Part shown: positions 11,576-22,424 of the stretch, piece after piece | Layout of the letters: every line of letters starts with the position of its first letter | Position numbering within the stretch: the first letter of the stretch is position 1 | Assembly: GCA_051453625.1 (NCBI GenBank) | Contig: JBOZIK010000001.1 | Coordinates: 20,715,865-20,779,864 of the forward strand | Source: Welwitschia mirabilis | Lineage: Eukaryota; Gnetophyta; Gnetopsida; Welwitschiales | Length of the DNA: 64,000 nucleotides | Reading direction: 5' to 3' | Translations under genes and position numbers: made by a program | Notes under the pieces: generated by a model | The model's database searches: none | Told to the model about the DNA's origin: nothing | What the model saw: only the letters and a program-made list of their open reading frames with translations

Positions 11576-11770
11576 ACAAAGCTATGATATAGTGTTCAAC
11601 AAAGGTGCTACCCAAAATTTTATTGCTTGCTTCGTAAAAAAATAACGATGTTCTGGCTTCAAGATACAATATTCAAGGTATGTATGTTTTACATCCCAAA
11701 AAGAATATTGTCTTTAGCACAACTAGCCAAGATTCAACAAAGTTATAACAAAAATAGCTTGAATATGTGA
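11576..11770 (+). pseudogene. Ty1/copia protease-region remnant
   Basis: The frame reads YDIVFNKGATQNFI, which corresponds to the aspartic-protease segment D-S/T-G-A of copia elements with the catalytic Asp replaced (N-K-G-A here). About 90 bp on comes VCMFYIPKRILSLAQLAKI, which matches the conserved stretch that follows the protease. Stops intervene. It lies between the gag remnant and the integrase, in normal copia order. Confidence 0.6.
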
Positions 11771-11864
11771 AGGACAAATGGATTTACGATATACATAAAG
11801 TAGCAAATGGTATTCGTGTTAAGATTATATTACTAAAAAAAAAGTTAGTCACTAAGCCTTATCA

Positions 11865-12185
11865 CTGTGTTATAAATAAGCTCAAATACTATGGTTACAA
11901 GTAAAGAAAGAAGTAGGTGCACACGTATCTTTACTTAATATTGGACATAGCCATGTGTATAATGAGTCTAGTCAAAGTTGTTATGGTTGCGTATAGCTTC
12001 TAGACAATTTAATTATAAGTCATGTCTAGAATAGGTATAAGTAGTTATAAGTCTTTCTTATATGATACTATTGCTACTACATGGGTATCATGCCAATATG
12101 TTGTGTTGTATCGATAATAATAATAATGAGGTGCATCTTTACTATGTAAATCTTTATAACTCAATAGCTTATTGGTTCTCACAAG
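11865..12185 (+). repeat. Internal direct repeat in the copia element, copy 1
   Basis: This matches about 13520-13835 over some 300 bp. Both carry the same landmarks: TATAATGAGTCTAGTCAAA, then TCTAGAATA, then an AATATGTT segment. The repeat encloses the 12430-13135 N run. It could be a segmental duplication within the element, or two overlapping fragments of the same element family joined together. Confidence 0.6.
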
Positions 12186-13519
12186 TAGCATGAGAGGCTA
12201 GTCTCAAGGATTTTATTTAACCACACACCCTGAATTATTTTTTTGAAATGGGGAAGTTTATCATCATGGAGAACTTTAGTGAACTTTATGTTCATTTGCG
12301 GAAAATCAATGCCTACATGGTCCTCATTCAAAAGGGATTTAGAAGATTGTAGATGGCTCTATTTCCTACCTACATGCATCCAAAGATGTAATAAAAGCGC
12401 ATTTTTAATTAAAAATAAAGGTTGGCCTANNNNNNNNNNNNNNNNNNNNNNNNNNNNNNNNNNNNNNNNNNNNNNNNNNNNNNNNNNNNNNNNNNNNNNN
12501 NNNNNNNNNNNNNNNNNNNNNNNNNNNNNNNNNNNNNNNNNNNNNNNNNNNNNNNNNNNNNNNNNNNNNNNNNNNNNNNNNNNNNNNNNNNNNNNNNNNN
12601 NNNNNNNNNNNNNNNNNNNNNNNNNNNNNNNNNNNNNNNNNNNNNNNNNNNNNNNNNNNNNNNNNNNNNNNNNNNNNNNNNNNNNNNNNNNNNNNNNNNN
12701 NNNNNNNNNNNNNNNNNNNNNNNNNNNNNNNNNNNNNNNNNNNNNNNNNNNNNNNNNNNNNNNNNNNNNNNNNNNNNNNNNNNNNNNNNNNNNNNNNNNN
12801 NNNNNNNNNNNNNNNNNNNNNNNNNNNNNNNNNNNNNNNNNNNNNNNNNNNNNNNNNNNNNNNNNNNNNNNNNNNNNNNNNNNNNNNNNNNNNNNNNNNN
12901 NNNNNNNNNNNNNNNNNNNNNNNNNNNNNNNNNNNNNNNNNNNNNNNNNNNNNNNNNNNNNNNNNNNNNNNNNNNNNNNNNNNNNNNNNNNNNNNNNNNN
13001 NNNNNNNNNNNNNNNNNNNNNNNNNNNNNNNNNNNNNNNNNNNNNNNNNNNNNNNNNNNNNNNNNNNNNNNNNNNNNNNNNNNNNNNNNNNNNNNNNNNN
13101 NNNNNNNNNNNNNNNNNNNNNNNNNNNNNNNNNNNTAAAAGTAAAGGTTGGCCTACCATCAAACCAATCGTTTCTTTCAATGATGCTATGCGGGATGGTT
13201 AACTCACACTTCTGTAGAAATTCATGAGTTATTGTAGGCAACTCCACCTTTACATCGGGATTGCTATGTACGCCTTTCATGAGTTATTGATACATGCAAT
13301 TCTATAGTGATTTTTTTTTTTTTCCTCATGATAATTTTGTAGTGAGTCAAAAAGTATACTAGATTGATTAAAAGATCACATTGAAGGCTCATTCTAGTAC
13401 ATTTAAATATGTGTATTTATGTCTTTCCAAGTTTTAACATCTAGGCCCTCCATGATGTTATCAGATTTAACGTTAAGAAGAGGATTCTAAGGATTACTGC
13501 ATCAGAAAATAAACTTTAT
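12186..13519. other. Unrecognised copia-internal sequence around an N run
   Basis: This lies between the two direct repeats. Its long apparent reading frames exist only because N codons contain no stops. The sequenced flanks code for nothing recognisable. Confidence 0.5.
12430..13135. other. Assembly gap of 706 N, probably false
   Basis: The last 20 bases before the gap and the first 20 after it match at 19 positions (TAAAA, then A or G, then TAAAGGTTGGCCTA). Contig ends that overlap like this usually mean no sequence is missing. A real tandem repeat is the alternative. Confidence 0.65.
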
Positions 13520-13835
13520 TGTTTAGGATTTTTACTATGTGGTAAATAACTCCAATCAATGTGGTTACAAGAAAAAATTAGTTGTAAACTTGTCTATACT
13601 TACTATTGGATTCATCCATGTTTATAATGAGTCTAGTCAAAATTTTTATGTCTACATTTAGTGTTTAAACAATTTTAGTTAAAAGTCAAGTCTAGAATAA
13701 ATATATGTAATTATATGTTTATCTTATTATCATTAGTGCAGTGGTGTCATATAAATATGTTCTACTAATGATAACAAGCTACATTCTTAATAGACTCATC
13801 TTTATGCTCAACAGCTCACACATTCTTATACTTCT
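13520..13835 (+). repeat. Internal direct repeat in the copia element, copy 2
   Basis: Second copy of the segment at 11865-12185. The match covers the same landmarks in the same order, with many substitutions. The short reading frame at 13741-13941 lies in it and is not a gene. Confidence 0.6.
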
Positions 13836-13989
13836 AGCTTTTAATGTAACTAATGAAAATATTGTAAGTTGTCTTAAAGGAAAGCTAACTCATGCTTATA
13901 AACTTAAGCAATTTGAAAAGAATACTAAGAGACTAACTTAATTAAGACATTCTAATATTGGAACCATTAAGTAGTACAAATCAACGGCA

Positions 13990-14650
13990 GACACCTCTTT
14001 TATTTAGTCATCATAGATGATTACACATGATATGACTAGATACACCTAAACTAACATAAATACAATGTGTTGCAAAAAATTTCAAATTTTCCTTAAATAC
14101 ACTTAGGGATGTAAAGTAAGCAAGCTCAAAGTGTAATGGGAAAACAATATTTTTCTAGATAATTTTTAAAATTATTATCACAAAAAGATATCGAGCATAC
14201 TCTATGCCTTATACTCACTATGTCAAAATAGAAGAGTAGAAATAAGGAATCGTGTGTCAAAGAAACAATAGGATGCTTTTTTAATAGAAGAAAACATGGA
14301 CAAAGTTGATGAAGAGAAGCAATAGTAAAAATTACATTCATAACAAATCAATTAACCATAAAGAGTCTAACAAGGTCACACTGTACGAGATATGGTTTAG
14401 GCATAAACTCGATGTGAGTCCAATAAAAGCATTAGATTGTGAAGCTTATAATCATACTCTAATTGCAAGAGAATAATCTAAGTTTAATATCAAAATTCTT
14501 GTTGGATATACAAAGATATCCAGAAGATCTAAGATCATGGAATTAAGGCCATTACAATCTCAAGGGATAGAGACTTGTATAAGGTGACATATGAAAAGAA
14601 CCAAAAACATAGATGTGAAAGTGTTCTTGTATAAATCAAAACTCCATCAC
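13990..14650 (+). pseudogene. Ty1/copia integrase remnant
   Basis: Across shifting frames the plus strand follows a copia integrase core. MITHDMTRYT* is at about 14010, CCKKFQIFLKYT at about 14070, the NRRVEIRNR stretch at about 14230 (the position of the usual P-x-x-N-G-x-x-E-R-K-N-R block) and LIEENMDK at about 14280. Then comes a clear C-terminal block at about 14354-14510: VTLYEIWFRHKLDVSPIKAL, then CEAYNHTL, then SKFNIKILVGY. Integrase inserts element cDNA into the genome (family knowledge). Stops and frameshifts make it inactive. The acidic catalytic residues cannot be assigned confidently. Confidence 0.75.
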
Positions 14651-14734
14651 CTAAAAGTAACAATCCAAATTCTATATTACCTAAATGCATCTTGTAAGGT
14701 TAGATTATAATTCACAAAATATTCTATATAAATA

Positions 14735-15123
14735 TGTACTTATGTGGATGCAGATGATGGATTTGATAGGTTAACTCGTAGATTCATACTAGATATGTTG
14801 TATTCTTGGGAATTTCACTAATATCATGAAGAAGTAGGAGACCAAGACTATATATCCTATTCATTAATGGGATTTGAGCATAAAGCTTTGAATGAAGTTA
14901 TTACAAAAATCATTTAGCTAATAAACCCTCTAACCAACTTACTTGTCATGACATCCTTAACAATCATGATATACTATCATAATCAAGCTATAATTTATGT
15001 AATGAAAAATCCAACACATAGTACAAGGACAAAACATATTGATAAGAAACTACACTCCATGAGTAAAGATATAGAGAATGATATTGTGTCTGTAGAAGAA
15101 ATTATTACAAACATGTGTAATTA
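14735..15123 (+). pseudogene. Ty1/copia RNase H remnant
   Basis: At about 14745 the frame reads YVDADDGFD, corresponding to the D-A-D-W-A-G start of copia RNase H. At about 14980-15110 it reads YYHNQAIIYVMKNPTHSTRTKHID followed by a recognisable tail, where the usual C-D-N-Q-S-A-I has become Y-H-N-Q-A-I-I. It begins only about 100 bp after the integrase remnant, so the reverse transcriptase, normally several hundred codons between these domains, is missing. The element is dead. Confidence 0.75.
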
Positions 15124-15190
15124 ACCTCCATTGTATTTAAAAGTTGCTATCATATACTAAATTTATATAACTAAGACATATAACTAGATA

Positions 15191-15204
15191 GGACTAATGG
15201 GGGA
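15191..15204 (+). promoter_or_regulatory. Polypurine tract before the 3' LTR
   Basis: GGACTAATGGGGGA sits directly before an LTR-type start TGTTATAATTATAT at 15205. The position, just after the RNase H remnant, is right for the plus-strand primer of a copia element. Confidence 0.65.
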
Positions 15205-15640
15205 TGTTATAATTATATCTTATCTAACCTATATTTTAACTACATTATTGTCATCATTATAATAATAATAAAAGTTATAAAATGGTTACTGGTAAGGCAC
15301 ATACACATACACTTAAAAACGTTTTAACTACATAATTATATATATGATAAAAATAAGTCTAAATTAAGTAATCAAGATATAAATTAATAATTTAATAACT
15401 AAGGTATGGGTAGACACAATCAATTATCACTATTCTTCATAGTAAAATATAAAGACGTGGATGGAATCAAGTAAAAATTGAAAGAAAAAATATGATTTCA
15501 ACTTTCCAAGGTAAATCTTATGAAGTGTTAAAATTTCTAGAGGTGTTATTATTTTCAAGTACAATACTATTGAAACTCTAATTTTTTTAAGAAAACTAAT
15601 TTATTAAGAAAATGATATTCAAAGGGAATGTAGGTAAAAA
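15205..15640 (+). mobile_element. 3' LTR of the 9.8-15.6 kb copia element
   Basis: It starts TGTTATAATT right after the purine tract. The segment 15442-15600 matches 10044-10200 at the other end of the element. The right boundary is not clear and no target-site duplication was found. Confidence 0.6.
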
Positions 15641-16185
15641 GCAATTAAACCATTAAAAATTTACCGTGTGCTTTATTATATTTATCTTTTATTATGCTCA
15701 TTTTATAGTATACATAGTTAAATATTAATTTTTATTAAGGTTTTTATGTGATTGCAAAAGTGTGGCATTCAAGATCCAAATGAAATAAGGGATTTTAAGA
15801 AAGCTCACATGATTGTAAAAGAAAAGGTGATTGAATAATGGTCAAAGAAATGTAAAAATCAAAAGGAAATAGATTTCTATCATGAACACATCGAAGGCTA
15901 AAAATGTGATGGGTTTATAGAACATTTACATGTAGTGATTCTAACATAGATATAATTACTGATTAGGAAAATAAGAAATGGGATCTCTTCATCTTAAAGT
16001 TGAAACTAGAAGATGGGCAACTATTTCAATAGAAGATCAAGTATATGGATTATGTCTATTATAAGTTATAGAAAATGAGCAACATATCTTATTAGAATGT
16101 TGTACAACTCAATTTTTTAGATGTAACTAGAATATTGTAAGTACAACATATCAGACTTGGTACTAGAAATATCTTAAATATGTAT
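15641..16185. other. Unrecognised sequence between two retrotransposons
   Basis: AT-rich. No coding, RNA or repeat signal was recognised between the copia element and the start of the next LTR-like block. Confidence 0.45.
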
Positions 16186-17665
16186 TCAAGCTACATTTAT
16201 GACAATTCGTTGTCTTCAAATTAATTCAACGGTCAAATTTAAATAAAATGGTTAAAAGAAATGGCGTAAAAACCTAAATGAGGCATGAAAATGTGCATAT
16301 TGCAACTTAGCAACAGACATATTTAAAGATGAATGAAATTAATAATNNNNNNNNNNNNNNNNNNNNNNNNNNNNNNNNNNNNNNNNNNNNNNNNNNNNNN
16401 NNNNNNNNNNNNNNNNNNNNNNNNNNNNNNNNNNNNNNNNNNNNNNNNNNNNNNNNNNNNNNNNNNNNNNNNNNNNNNNNNNNNNNNNNNNNNNNNNNNN
16501 NNNNNNNNNNNNNNNNNNNNNNNNNNNNNNNNNNNNNNNNNNNNNNNNNNNNNNNNNNNNNNNNNNNNNNNNNNNNNNNNNNNNNNNNNNNNNNNNNNNN
16601 NNNNNNNNNNNNNNNNNNNNNNNNNNNNNNNNNNNNNNNNNNNNNNNNNNNNNNNNNNNNNNNNNNNNNNNNNNNNNNNNNNNNNNNNNNNNNNNNNNNN
16701 NNNNNNNNNNNNNNNNNNNNNNNNNNNNNNNNNNNNNNNNNNNNNNNNNNNNNNNNNNNNNNNNNNNNNNNNNNNNNNNNNNNNNNNNNNNNNNNNNNNN
16801 NNNNNNNNNNNNNNNNNNNNNNNNNNNNNNNNNNNNNNNNNNNNNNNNNNNNNNNNNNNNNNNNNNNNNNNNNNNNNNNNNNNNNNNNNNNNNNNNNNNN
16901 NNNNNNNNNNNNNNNNNNNNNNNNNNNNNNNNNNNNNNNNNNNNNNNNNNNNNNNNNNNNNNNNNNNNNNNNNNNNNNNNNNNNNNNNNNNNNNNNNNNN
17001 NNNNNNNNNNNNNNNNNNNNNNNNNNNNNNNNNNNNNNNNNNNNNNNNNNNNNNNNNNNNNNNNNNNNNNNNNNNNNNNNNNNNNNNNNNNNNNNNNNNN
17101 NNNNNNNNNNNNNNNNNNNNNNNNNNNNNNNNNNNNNNNNNNNNNNNNNNNNNNNNNNNNNNNNNNNNNNNNNNNNNNNNNNNNNNNNNNNNNNNNNNNN
17201 NNNNNNNNNNNNNNNNNNNNNNNNNNNNNNNNNNNNNNNNNNNNNNNNNAATTAATAATTTACCTTTATTATTAAACAGTCTCACTCTAATCTTGATCTT
17301 TAATAAAGCAAGGGTGTCTGGTTAGATGGACTAGCCAAATAGTACTGCCTTCCAGATCTAGTGTGTAAGGACTTAACCTATCGTATGAAAATCCCATGTA
17401 TGCCATTCATCTCAAGTAAATAACCCATTTTAACATTGACCAAATGTTGTAAAAGTCTTTGAACCCCTTCTTCAAGAGTTATACTCTGTGGATGATAGTT
17501 ATAATTTTCACTCTAACTAAAAACTCTTATTATTAATAATCATAATAACATGTTTGATTCATTACTAATGACATAGCATGTTTATTAAATTGATGATTAC
17601 ATCATTATTACATAATCATTTTCAATAAGAAAAAGAGACACATTGTTGACTTATTAACATTTATA
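16186..17665 (-). mobile_element. LTR-like family A, copy 1 (3' LTR of the chromovirus)
   Basis: It matches 42130-42680 closely and 53685-54110 more distantly, in the same orientation. Shared landmarks include AATTCAA at the left, GTGCATATTGCAA, then CTTTATTATT, AATCTTGATC and GAAAAAGAGACACA at the right. It lies just downstream of the integrase end of the minus-strand gypsy element at 17.8-22.1 kb, the place expected for a 3' LTR. The exact ends and target-site duplication are not resolved. It contains a run of 903 N that appears to be false. Confidence 0.6.
16347..17249. other. Assembly gap of 903 N, very probably false
   Basis: The ten bases AATTAATAAT end the left flank (16337-16346) and begin the right flank (17250-17259). 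Merging them gives a sequence collinear with the ungapped family A copy near 42250-42290, with nothing missing. Confidence 0.8.
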
Positions 17666-17779
17666 CTTGTAGCATGAAATGGACTCCTTCCATTAAGCTT
17701 GCAGTTCATCCTTGTACTATTGTTCTTTCATATGGACTTCTTTCAAATCTTGTTGTATCTTCTTCTAATCTTTACCTTT

Positions 17780-18960
17780 ATCTACTCCCTCTACATAAAG
17801 AGAATTCTTATGTTGGTTTTCAAAATAAAGACTTTTTTGGTTAAACTATTCATACTCATTCTTAAATGAATTACAATAACTTTCATGCATATGTTTTTGG
17901 TTTTCCCAAGTGCATTAATCATAATGAGATGATTCTACTAAAACTTCCCTTATTATTTTACCTCTTCATTTATTTTCTTTTGAATTTTTAATTTGTATAG
18001 AATTGAGAGTAAATCGAAGGTTAGATCTTACTAGAATATTTTTCCAGTCTATAATATATTCATCATACTTTGCTGTTTAATGTGGTTTCAAGAGATTCAC
18101 ATGAAAAACTAGATGAGTCTTTGTCCTAACCTTTAAGAAGACTGATTTTGTAAGCCAAATCACCTATTTTTCAATTATAAAAAATAATCCACAGAACTGG
18201 GGAGTGAGCTCTCGCTATTTTTCCAACTTTAAGGATTCTCTCTTGGGTATGCCTAATGATACTTGATCATTAACTTGAAAGTATGATGTGAATGTTTTTT
18301 ATCATAATATTTTTTTAATACCTATCTTCAGCTATCTAAAATTATTTTTTAACTTTTTGTATAATTTCCTTCATTATCTAAATCTATTTCCATTGTCCTT
18401 TTATTATTTGAGATGGATCAAACTAAGCAATTAGAGTAGAATAATTTCTCCCATACATTGGTTCAAATGGAAAATATCAGATAGGTATTTAATAGTTTTG
18501 ATTATATGCAAGTTTAGCAAAGTGTAAATATAGTTCCCAGATTGTTGGTTTACCTATTACATCACTTTGTAAAATTTCTTGAAGGATATAGTTGATTCTA
18601 TTTATTCGGTCATCCGTCTAGTTGAAAAGATGTATTGAATAAGACTTAAGTGTTAAGTTGCTTGAAGACTTCTTACCCAAAACTATAGATGAATTTTGTG
18701 TCTCTGTCAAAAACAATGACCTTAAGGTTGCCATGCAGTTTAAAGGCTGTCTTCACAAAACGATCAGCAATTTCTTGTATCGTGTTAGTGATCTTAGTTG
18801 GAATGAGATGAGTAATCTTTATTAACTCGTCTACACACACAAAAATTGCATTGTGCTGTTATTAAGCAAACCAGTAATGAATTCCATAATTATCTTTTCC
18901 CACTTCCAAGTTGATACCCTTAGAGGCTTTAAAAATTAAGTGATCTTTTGCTATTTGAGT
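17780..18960 (-). pseudogene. Ty3/gypsy chromovirus integrase with chromodomain-like tail
   Basis: Minus-strand reading: the core at about 18687-18850 shows VCVDELIKITHLIPTKIT, then RFVKTAFKLHGNLKVIVFD and RDTKF, carrying an expected catalytic-region Asp block. Further on, FAKLAYNQNY and PFEPMYGRN mark the end of the core. At about 18079-18108 the sequence VFHVNLLKPH is the hallmark that precedes the C-terminal module. At about 17855-17960 a stretch with REVLVESSHYD and CTWEN resembles a chromodomain (normally ending in T-W-E-P). Chromodomains steer chromoviruses to heterochromatin (family knowledge). Several stops and frameshifts; inactive. Confidence 0.75.
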
Positions 18961-19109
18961 TTGATTTACTAATTGATTAGGTATAATTTCAAAAAGTCCT
19001 TTCTTTGATAGTTCATCCCCTACTAGTAGTATTGTCTCCTAAGAATGATATAAGTCTTTGCAACTTCATGATGAACCATGTATGGAACTTCCTAAGCTTC
19101 TTTAAGAAT

Positions 19110-19400
19110 CTAATTTTGCCAATGACCCATAGGTACACATACTCTTCCTTTTCTCATTAATATCTCATTTGATGTGATGATGTAAAGAGGATCATCTTTC
19201 TCTCTTGCTAGTTTTTTACACACTACTTTCAAGACCTTATTTTGAGGTATTTGCTTCTTAATATCATTGGTCATTTTATAATTCATTGTATAAATGAATA
19301 TATACCACATGTGACTAAGGGAAAAAACAACTTTATTCTTTTTACTAAGGGTATATATAATATTAAAGTCATATTTAGCTAGTAATTTCATCCGATGTCT
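19110..19400 (-). pseudogene. Ty3/gypsy RNase H end and integrase N-terminal region
   Basis: A 93-codon open frame, MKLLAKYDFNIIYTLSKKN...LSHMW, matches the end of gypsy RNase H (usually Y-D-F-x-I-x-Y-x-P-G-K-x-N-x-V-A-D-A-L-S-R). The usual A-D-A-L-S-R is VFSLSHM here. It continues into ...RKGRVCVP, typical of the spacer before the integrase zinc finger. It lies between the RT and integrase core remnants, as expected. Confidence 0.7.
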
Positions 19401-19891
19401 CTATCATACATTTGTGAGAAGTTAATTTTATAAATATTCTAAACTTTTATGATTAGTTTTTGAATGAAATTTATCTCTTAGAAGATAATGCCTTTAAACT
19501 TTTAGGGCATGGATAATTACCAATAATTCAAAGTTACATATTGGATAATTTCATTTTTATTTGTTTAATTTTTTTAACTCATATGCAATTACTCAATCAT
19601 CATACATCAACACTACTCTTATTTCATTTATATAAGAATTACTTATCACAATAAATTCCTTTTCCCTTTTTTATATTTTCAGTATGAGGGTTGTTATGAG
19701 AAGGATTTTAAGCTTAATAAATGCATTTTTGCTTTTTTTATTGAAATTGAAGGGTATATTCTTCCTTGTCGAGTCCATCATTAGAACTGCAACCTTTGAG
19801 TAATTTTTAATGAATTGCATATAGAACCTACTAATATAAAGAATCTTTTCACTTTAGTTGGATTTCATTGCTCTGGCCAATCCCAAATTAC

Positions 19892-20500
19892 TTAAAATTT
19901 AGTAAGGTCTGTTTTAATTTCTTTCTTGGATAAGACATGTTGAGGGTAATGGATAGACTTCTTAAAAAAATTACACTTGCTCAACTTTGTTGTGATAACA
20001 TGTTCCTTTAACAACTGTAAAGCTCTCTTTATCTGCTTAACATGTTCCTCCTTGTTTTTTGAGTAAATCATTATATCATTCATAAAAATAATAACAAACT
20101 TATCTAAAAGTCATAAATGGTAAATGTGCATTAGTAAGTCCAAATGGCATAATCATAAACTTGTAAAGTCCATTTTTCACTTTAAAGGCTATCTTAGTAA
20201 TATATTCTTGTTTGATTCGGATCTAATGATATCCTAACTTTGCTCTCTACAAATGATCCAAAAAGTCGTCAAATTCTACGAAAATGGTATTTATTCTTAA
20301 TGATTATCTTATTTAATTAATAATAGTATATGCACAGCCTATGAAATCCATCTTTTTAGTTTACAACTAAAACAAGAGTTTCCTAAGGTGATACACTTGG
20401 TTTGATGTTGTCTTTATTTATCAACTCTTCAAGGTACATCTTTAATTCACTCAATTCTACAACTAAGAACCTCTAAGAGGCATGAAATATTGATTGAGAT
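19892..20500 (-). pseudogene. Ty3/gypsy reverse transcriptase remnant
   Basis: Minus strand, in order: IGCAYTIINK, then a palm segment ending in GYH*IRIK, then TKIAFKVKNGLYKFMIMPFG (about 20140-20200) and LTNA. The catalytic block follows as FMNDIMIYSKNKEEH (about 20040-20090), and then a 60-codon open stretch ends near 19892. The usual I-D-D at the active site is M-N-D here, so a catalytic aspartate is lost in addition to the stops. Its role would be copying element RNA into DNA. Confidence 0.8.
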
Positions 20501-20924
20501 TTTGGAACTAATTTGTTAACATGTTCTACCTTTCTTTTTAGTGGTAAATCATCTTTATCTTTAAAAGCTTTACAAAATTCCTATTATTCTTTTGGTAACC
20601 TAATCTCTTCTTTTGTTGTAACTAAAGCACAAAACATTTATCCTAACTTTAATGCTTTCCTTATTTCCTTATTTGTTAAAAACAACATTTGCTTCCTTTT
20701 TCCTTCATCTTCTGAGATCCATCCTTTACATAAAGTAGGAATAAAAAGAAAGCCAATATGGAAGGAAGCCCTAACATCAAAATTTTCCAAAAAACACATT
20801 TCTAAACTTGCATCATATTTTTAAATGTCAAAGACATAAAATTTATCTTTAAATATTAAATTACTAATGTTTACTATGAGGTTTGCATAATACCCAAATT
20901 ATGTAATTATGTTTTCCTAAGCAA

Positions 20925-21065
20925 CCTCATCCTTAGAAATTTTTCTTTGATTATTTTATCTCTAAAGTTTTCTATAATTCTAGGAGAAATAAAATTTTCA
21001 CTTGCATTACAATCAATTAAAAAAATATTTTTTGGAAATTCTCTAATTTATATAATATAAAATTA
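20925..21065 (-). pseudogene. Ty3/gypsy protease remnant
   Basis: The minus-strand frame contains DCNASENFISPRIIENF, corresponding to the D-S-G-A-T-H-x-F-I-S block of gypsy aspartic proteases. The central S-G-A is C-N-A here. It is correctly placed between the zinc knuckle and the reverse transcriptase. Confidence 0.6.
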
Positions 21066-21129
21066 ATTTTTGATAAAAACTTGTTTAAATAGTGGCAAAC
21101 AATTTCTTCCCTACTTCTTGTGATTATGT

Positions 21130-22060
21130 AGGTGGGCCTGACTTTAATTTGTTCCCTTCTTTTTCATAGTTCTTTATTATGTATTTCTTTTTCTTGTAAA
21201 TATGACAGATTGGCACTATTTCACCTCATACATTTTGCTAGGGTTATAGTTGTGGAAATTATTGAGACGAGGACTTGGAAGATGCTAAGGATTTTAGCAA
21301 GGACTAATATTTGTAGCCACATAAGCATTTATTATGACACGTTATTCTACTCCTATGTAATATTTATCTTTTTATATGCTTCTTGTTGAGATTTTAATTC
21401 AATAAGACATATTAGCCTTGCTCCATAATCTAGGTGGAAGGGCACTATTACAATTGCTGACTAACTCTTTAGGATTTCTGTGGTGTTAGAACATTATCAA
21501 TTCTTGGAACTACTCCTAATTTTTATTTTTTGTAACTTCTCTCAATGTTTATCTAAGATTTTTCCTCCCAAATATGGGTATTTAAACTAGATTTATTTAT
21601 CTTTAATGAAATAATTAGGAATGAAAGTTTTAGATAATTCTTTTGTAAAATTAGTTTAATCAATGTAATGATTCATCATTATGCTAAGTTCACTCCATGA
21701 TGTTACTATGTCCCTGTCGAGAACATTATTCCAGAATGGATGTGGTTACATCATTCTTTAGTTAGAAATACTAGATCCACTCTAAAGCTTCTTCATAAGA
21801 TCTTGGAGTTTTTGTATACATTTTAATTTTACCTTCTTGATCTATTCTTGAAAGTCCCTTTCTTCGATGGATTGGTTTCATGCTTCTTTATGGGAATTAT
21901 GAATTTGATCCTTATATTCATAAATGCATGTATTAATTTCGTCAAGTGCATTAAAAGTGGTAGATAATTGTGTGGATTGTTATTAACGTGTTCAAGCCTT
22001 TTATTACACACTTGAGTGGATTCATTACCTTCATTCCAAGGAATTATAAGATAGAGTCAT
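21130..22060 (-). pseudogene. gag: Ty3/gypsy gag remnant with destroyed zinc knuckle
   Basis: Around 21160-21220 the minus strand reads CHIYKKKKYIIKNYE, the pattern of a CCHC knuckle in which two Cys have become Tyr, Gly has become Lys and the His has become Tyr. Further upstream, patches such as DRDIVTSWSEL and KTFIPNYF resemble the capsid domain of gypsy gag. The rest is too decayed to read. The 60-codon frame at 21829-22011 lies in this region and is not a separate gene. Confidence 0.5.
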
Positions 22061-22424
22061 TGTTTCTCATATCCTGGTTTTGTAATGTCCTTACATCCAT
22101 GTACTAGCCTTAAATTCTTAGTAAACTTTGTTAATCCTCTATTTAAGAGCATTGACATGGTTGTTCATATGATCTTTCATTATTTATCAATGCACACATC
22201 AATGTATCATGTGCTTTAGTATGCCTTGTACTTCTCTTTTTATAGTAAGTAATATAGTTACCTAACTATTACAAGTTAGAACTAATAAAAACTAATAAAA
22301 AAAACATCATCTGTAAGTGAGAATAATGAAAACTGATAATCTTAAGCTAACTCAAAGAATAGATCAATTTATCTTGTCATAAATCTTTGGCTTAGTTGTA
22401 AAATTTAAATTTGCTCTTACTTAG

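Larger units (their letters stand above)
17666..22060 (-). mobile_element. Degraded Ty3/gypsy chromovirus, internal region
   Basis: On the minus strand the domains run gag, protease, reverse transcriptase, RNase H, integrase and chromodomain-like tail, from high to low coordinates. This is the normal Ty3/gypsy order. All are interrupted. The 3' LTR is the family A copy to the left. The 5' LTR expected above 22060 was not recognised, and satellite repeats begin about 350 bp beyond. Confidence 0.75.

Noticed and set aside
12243-13280. Apparent reading frames of 238-319 codons
   Set aside because: They exist only because N codons contain no stops; the sequenced ends encode nothing recognisable.
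16323-17325. Apparent frames of 308-330 codons on both strands
   Set aside because: They are almost entirely N; the underlying gap is probably false.
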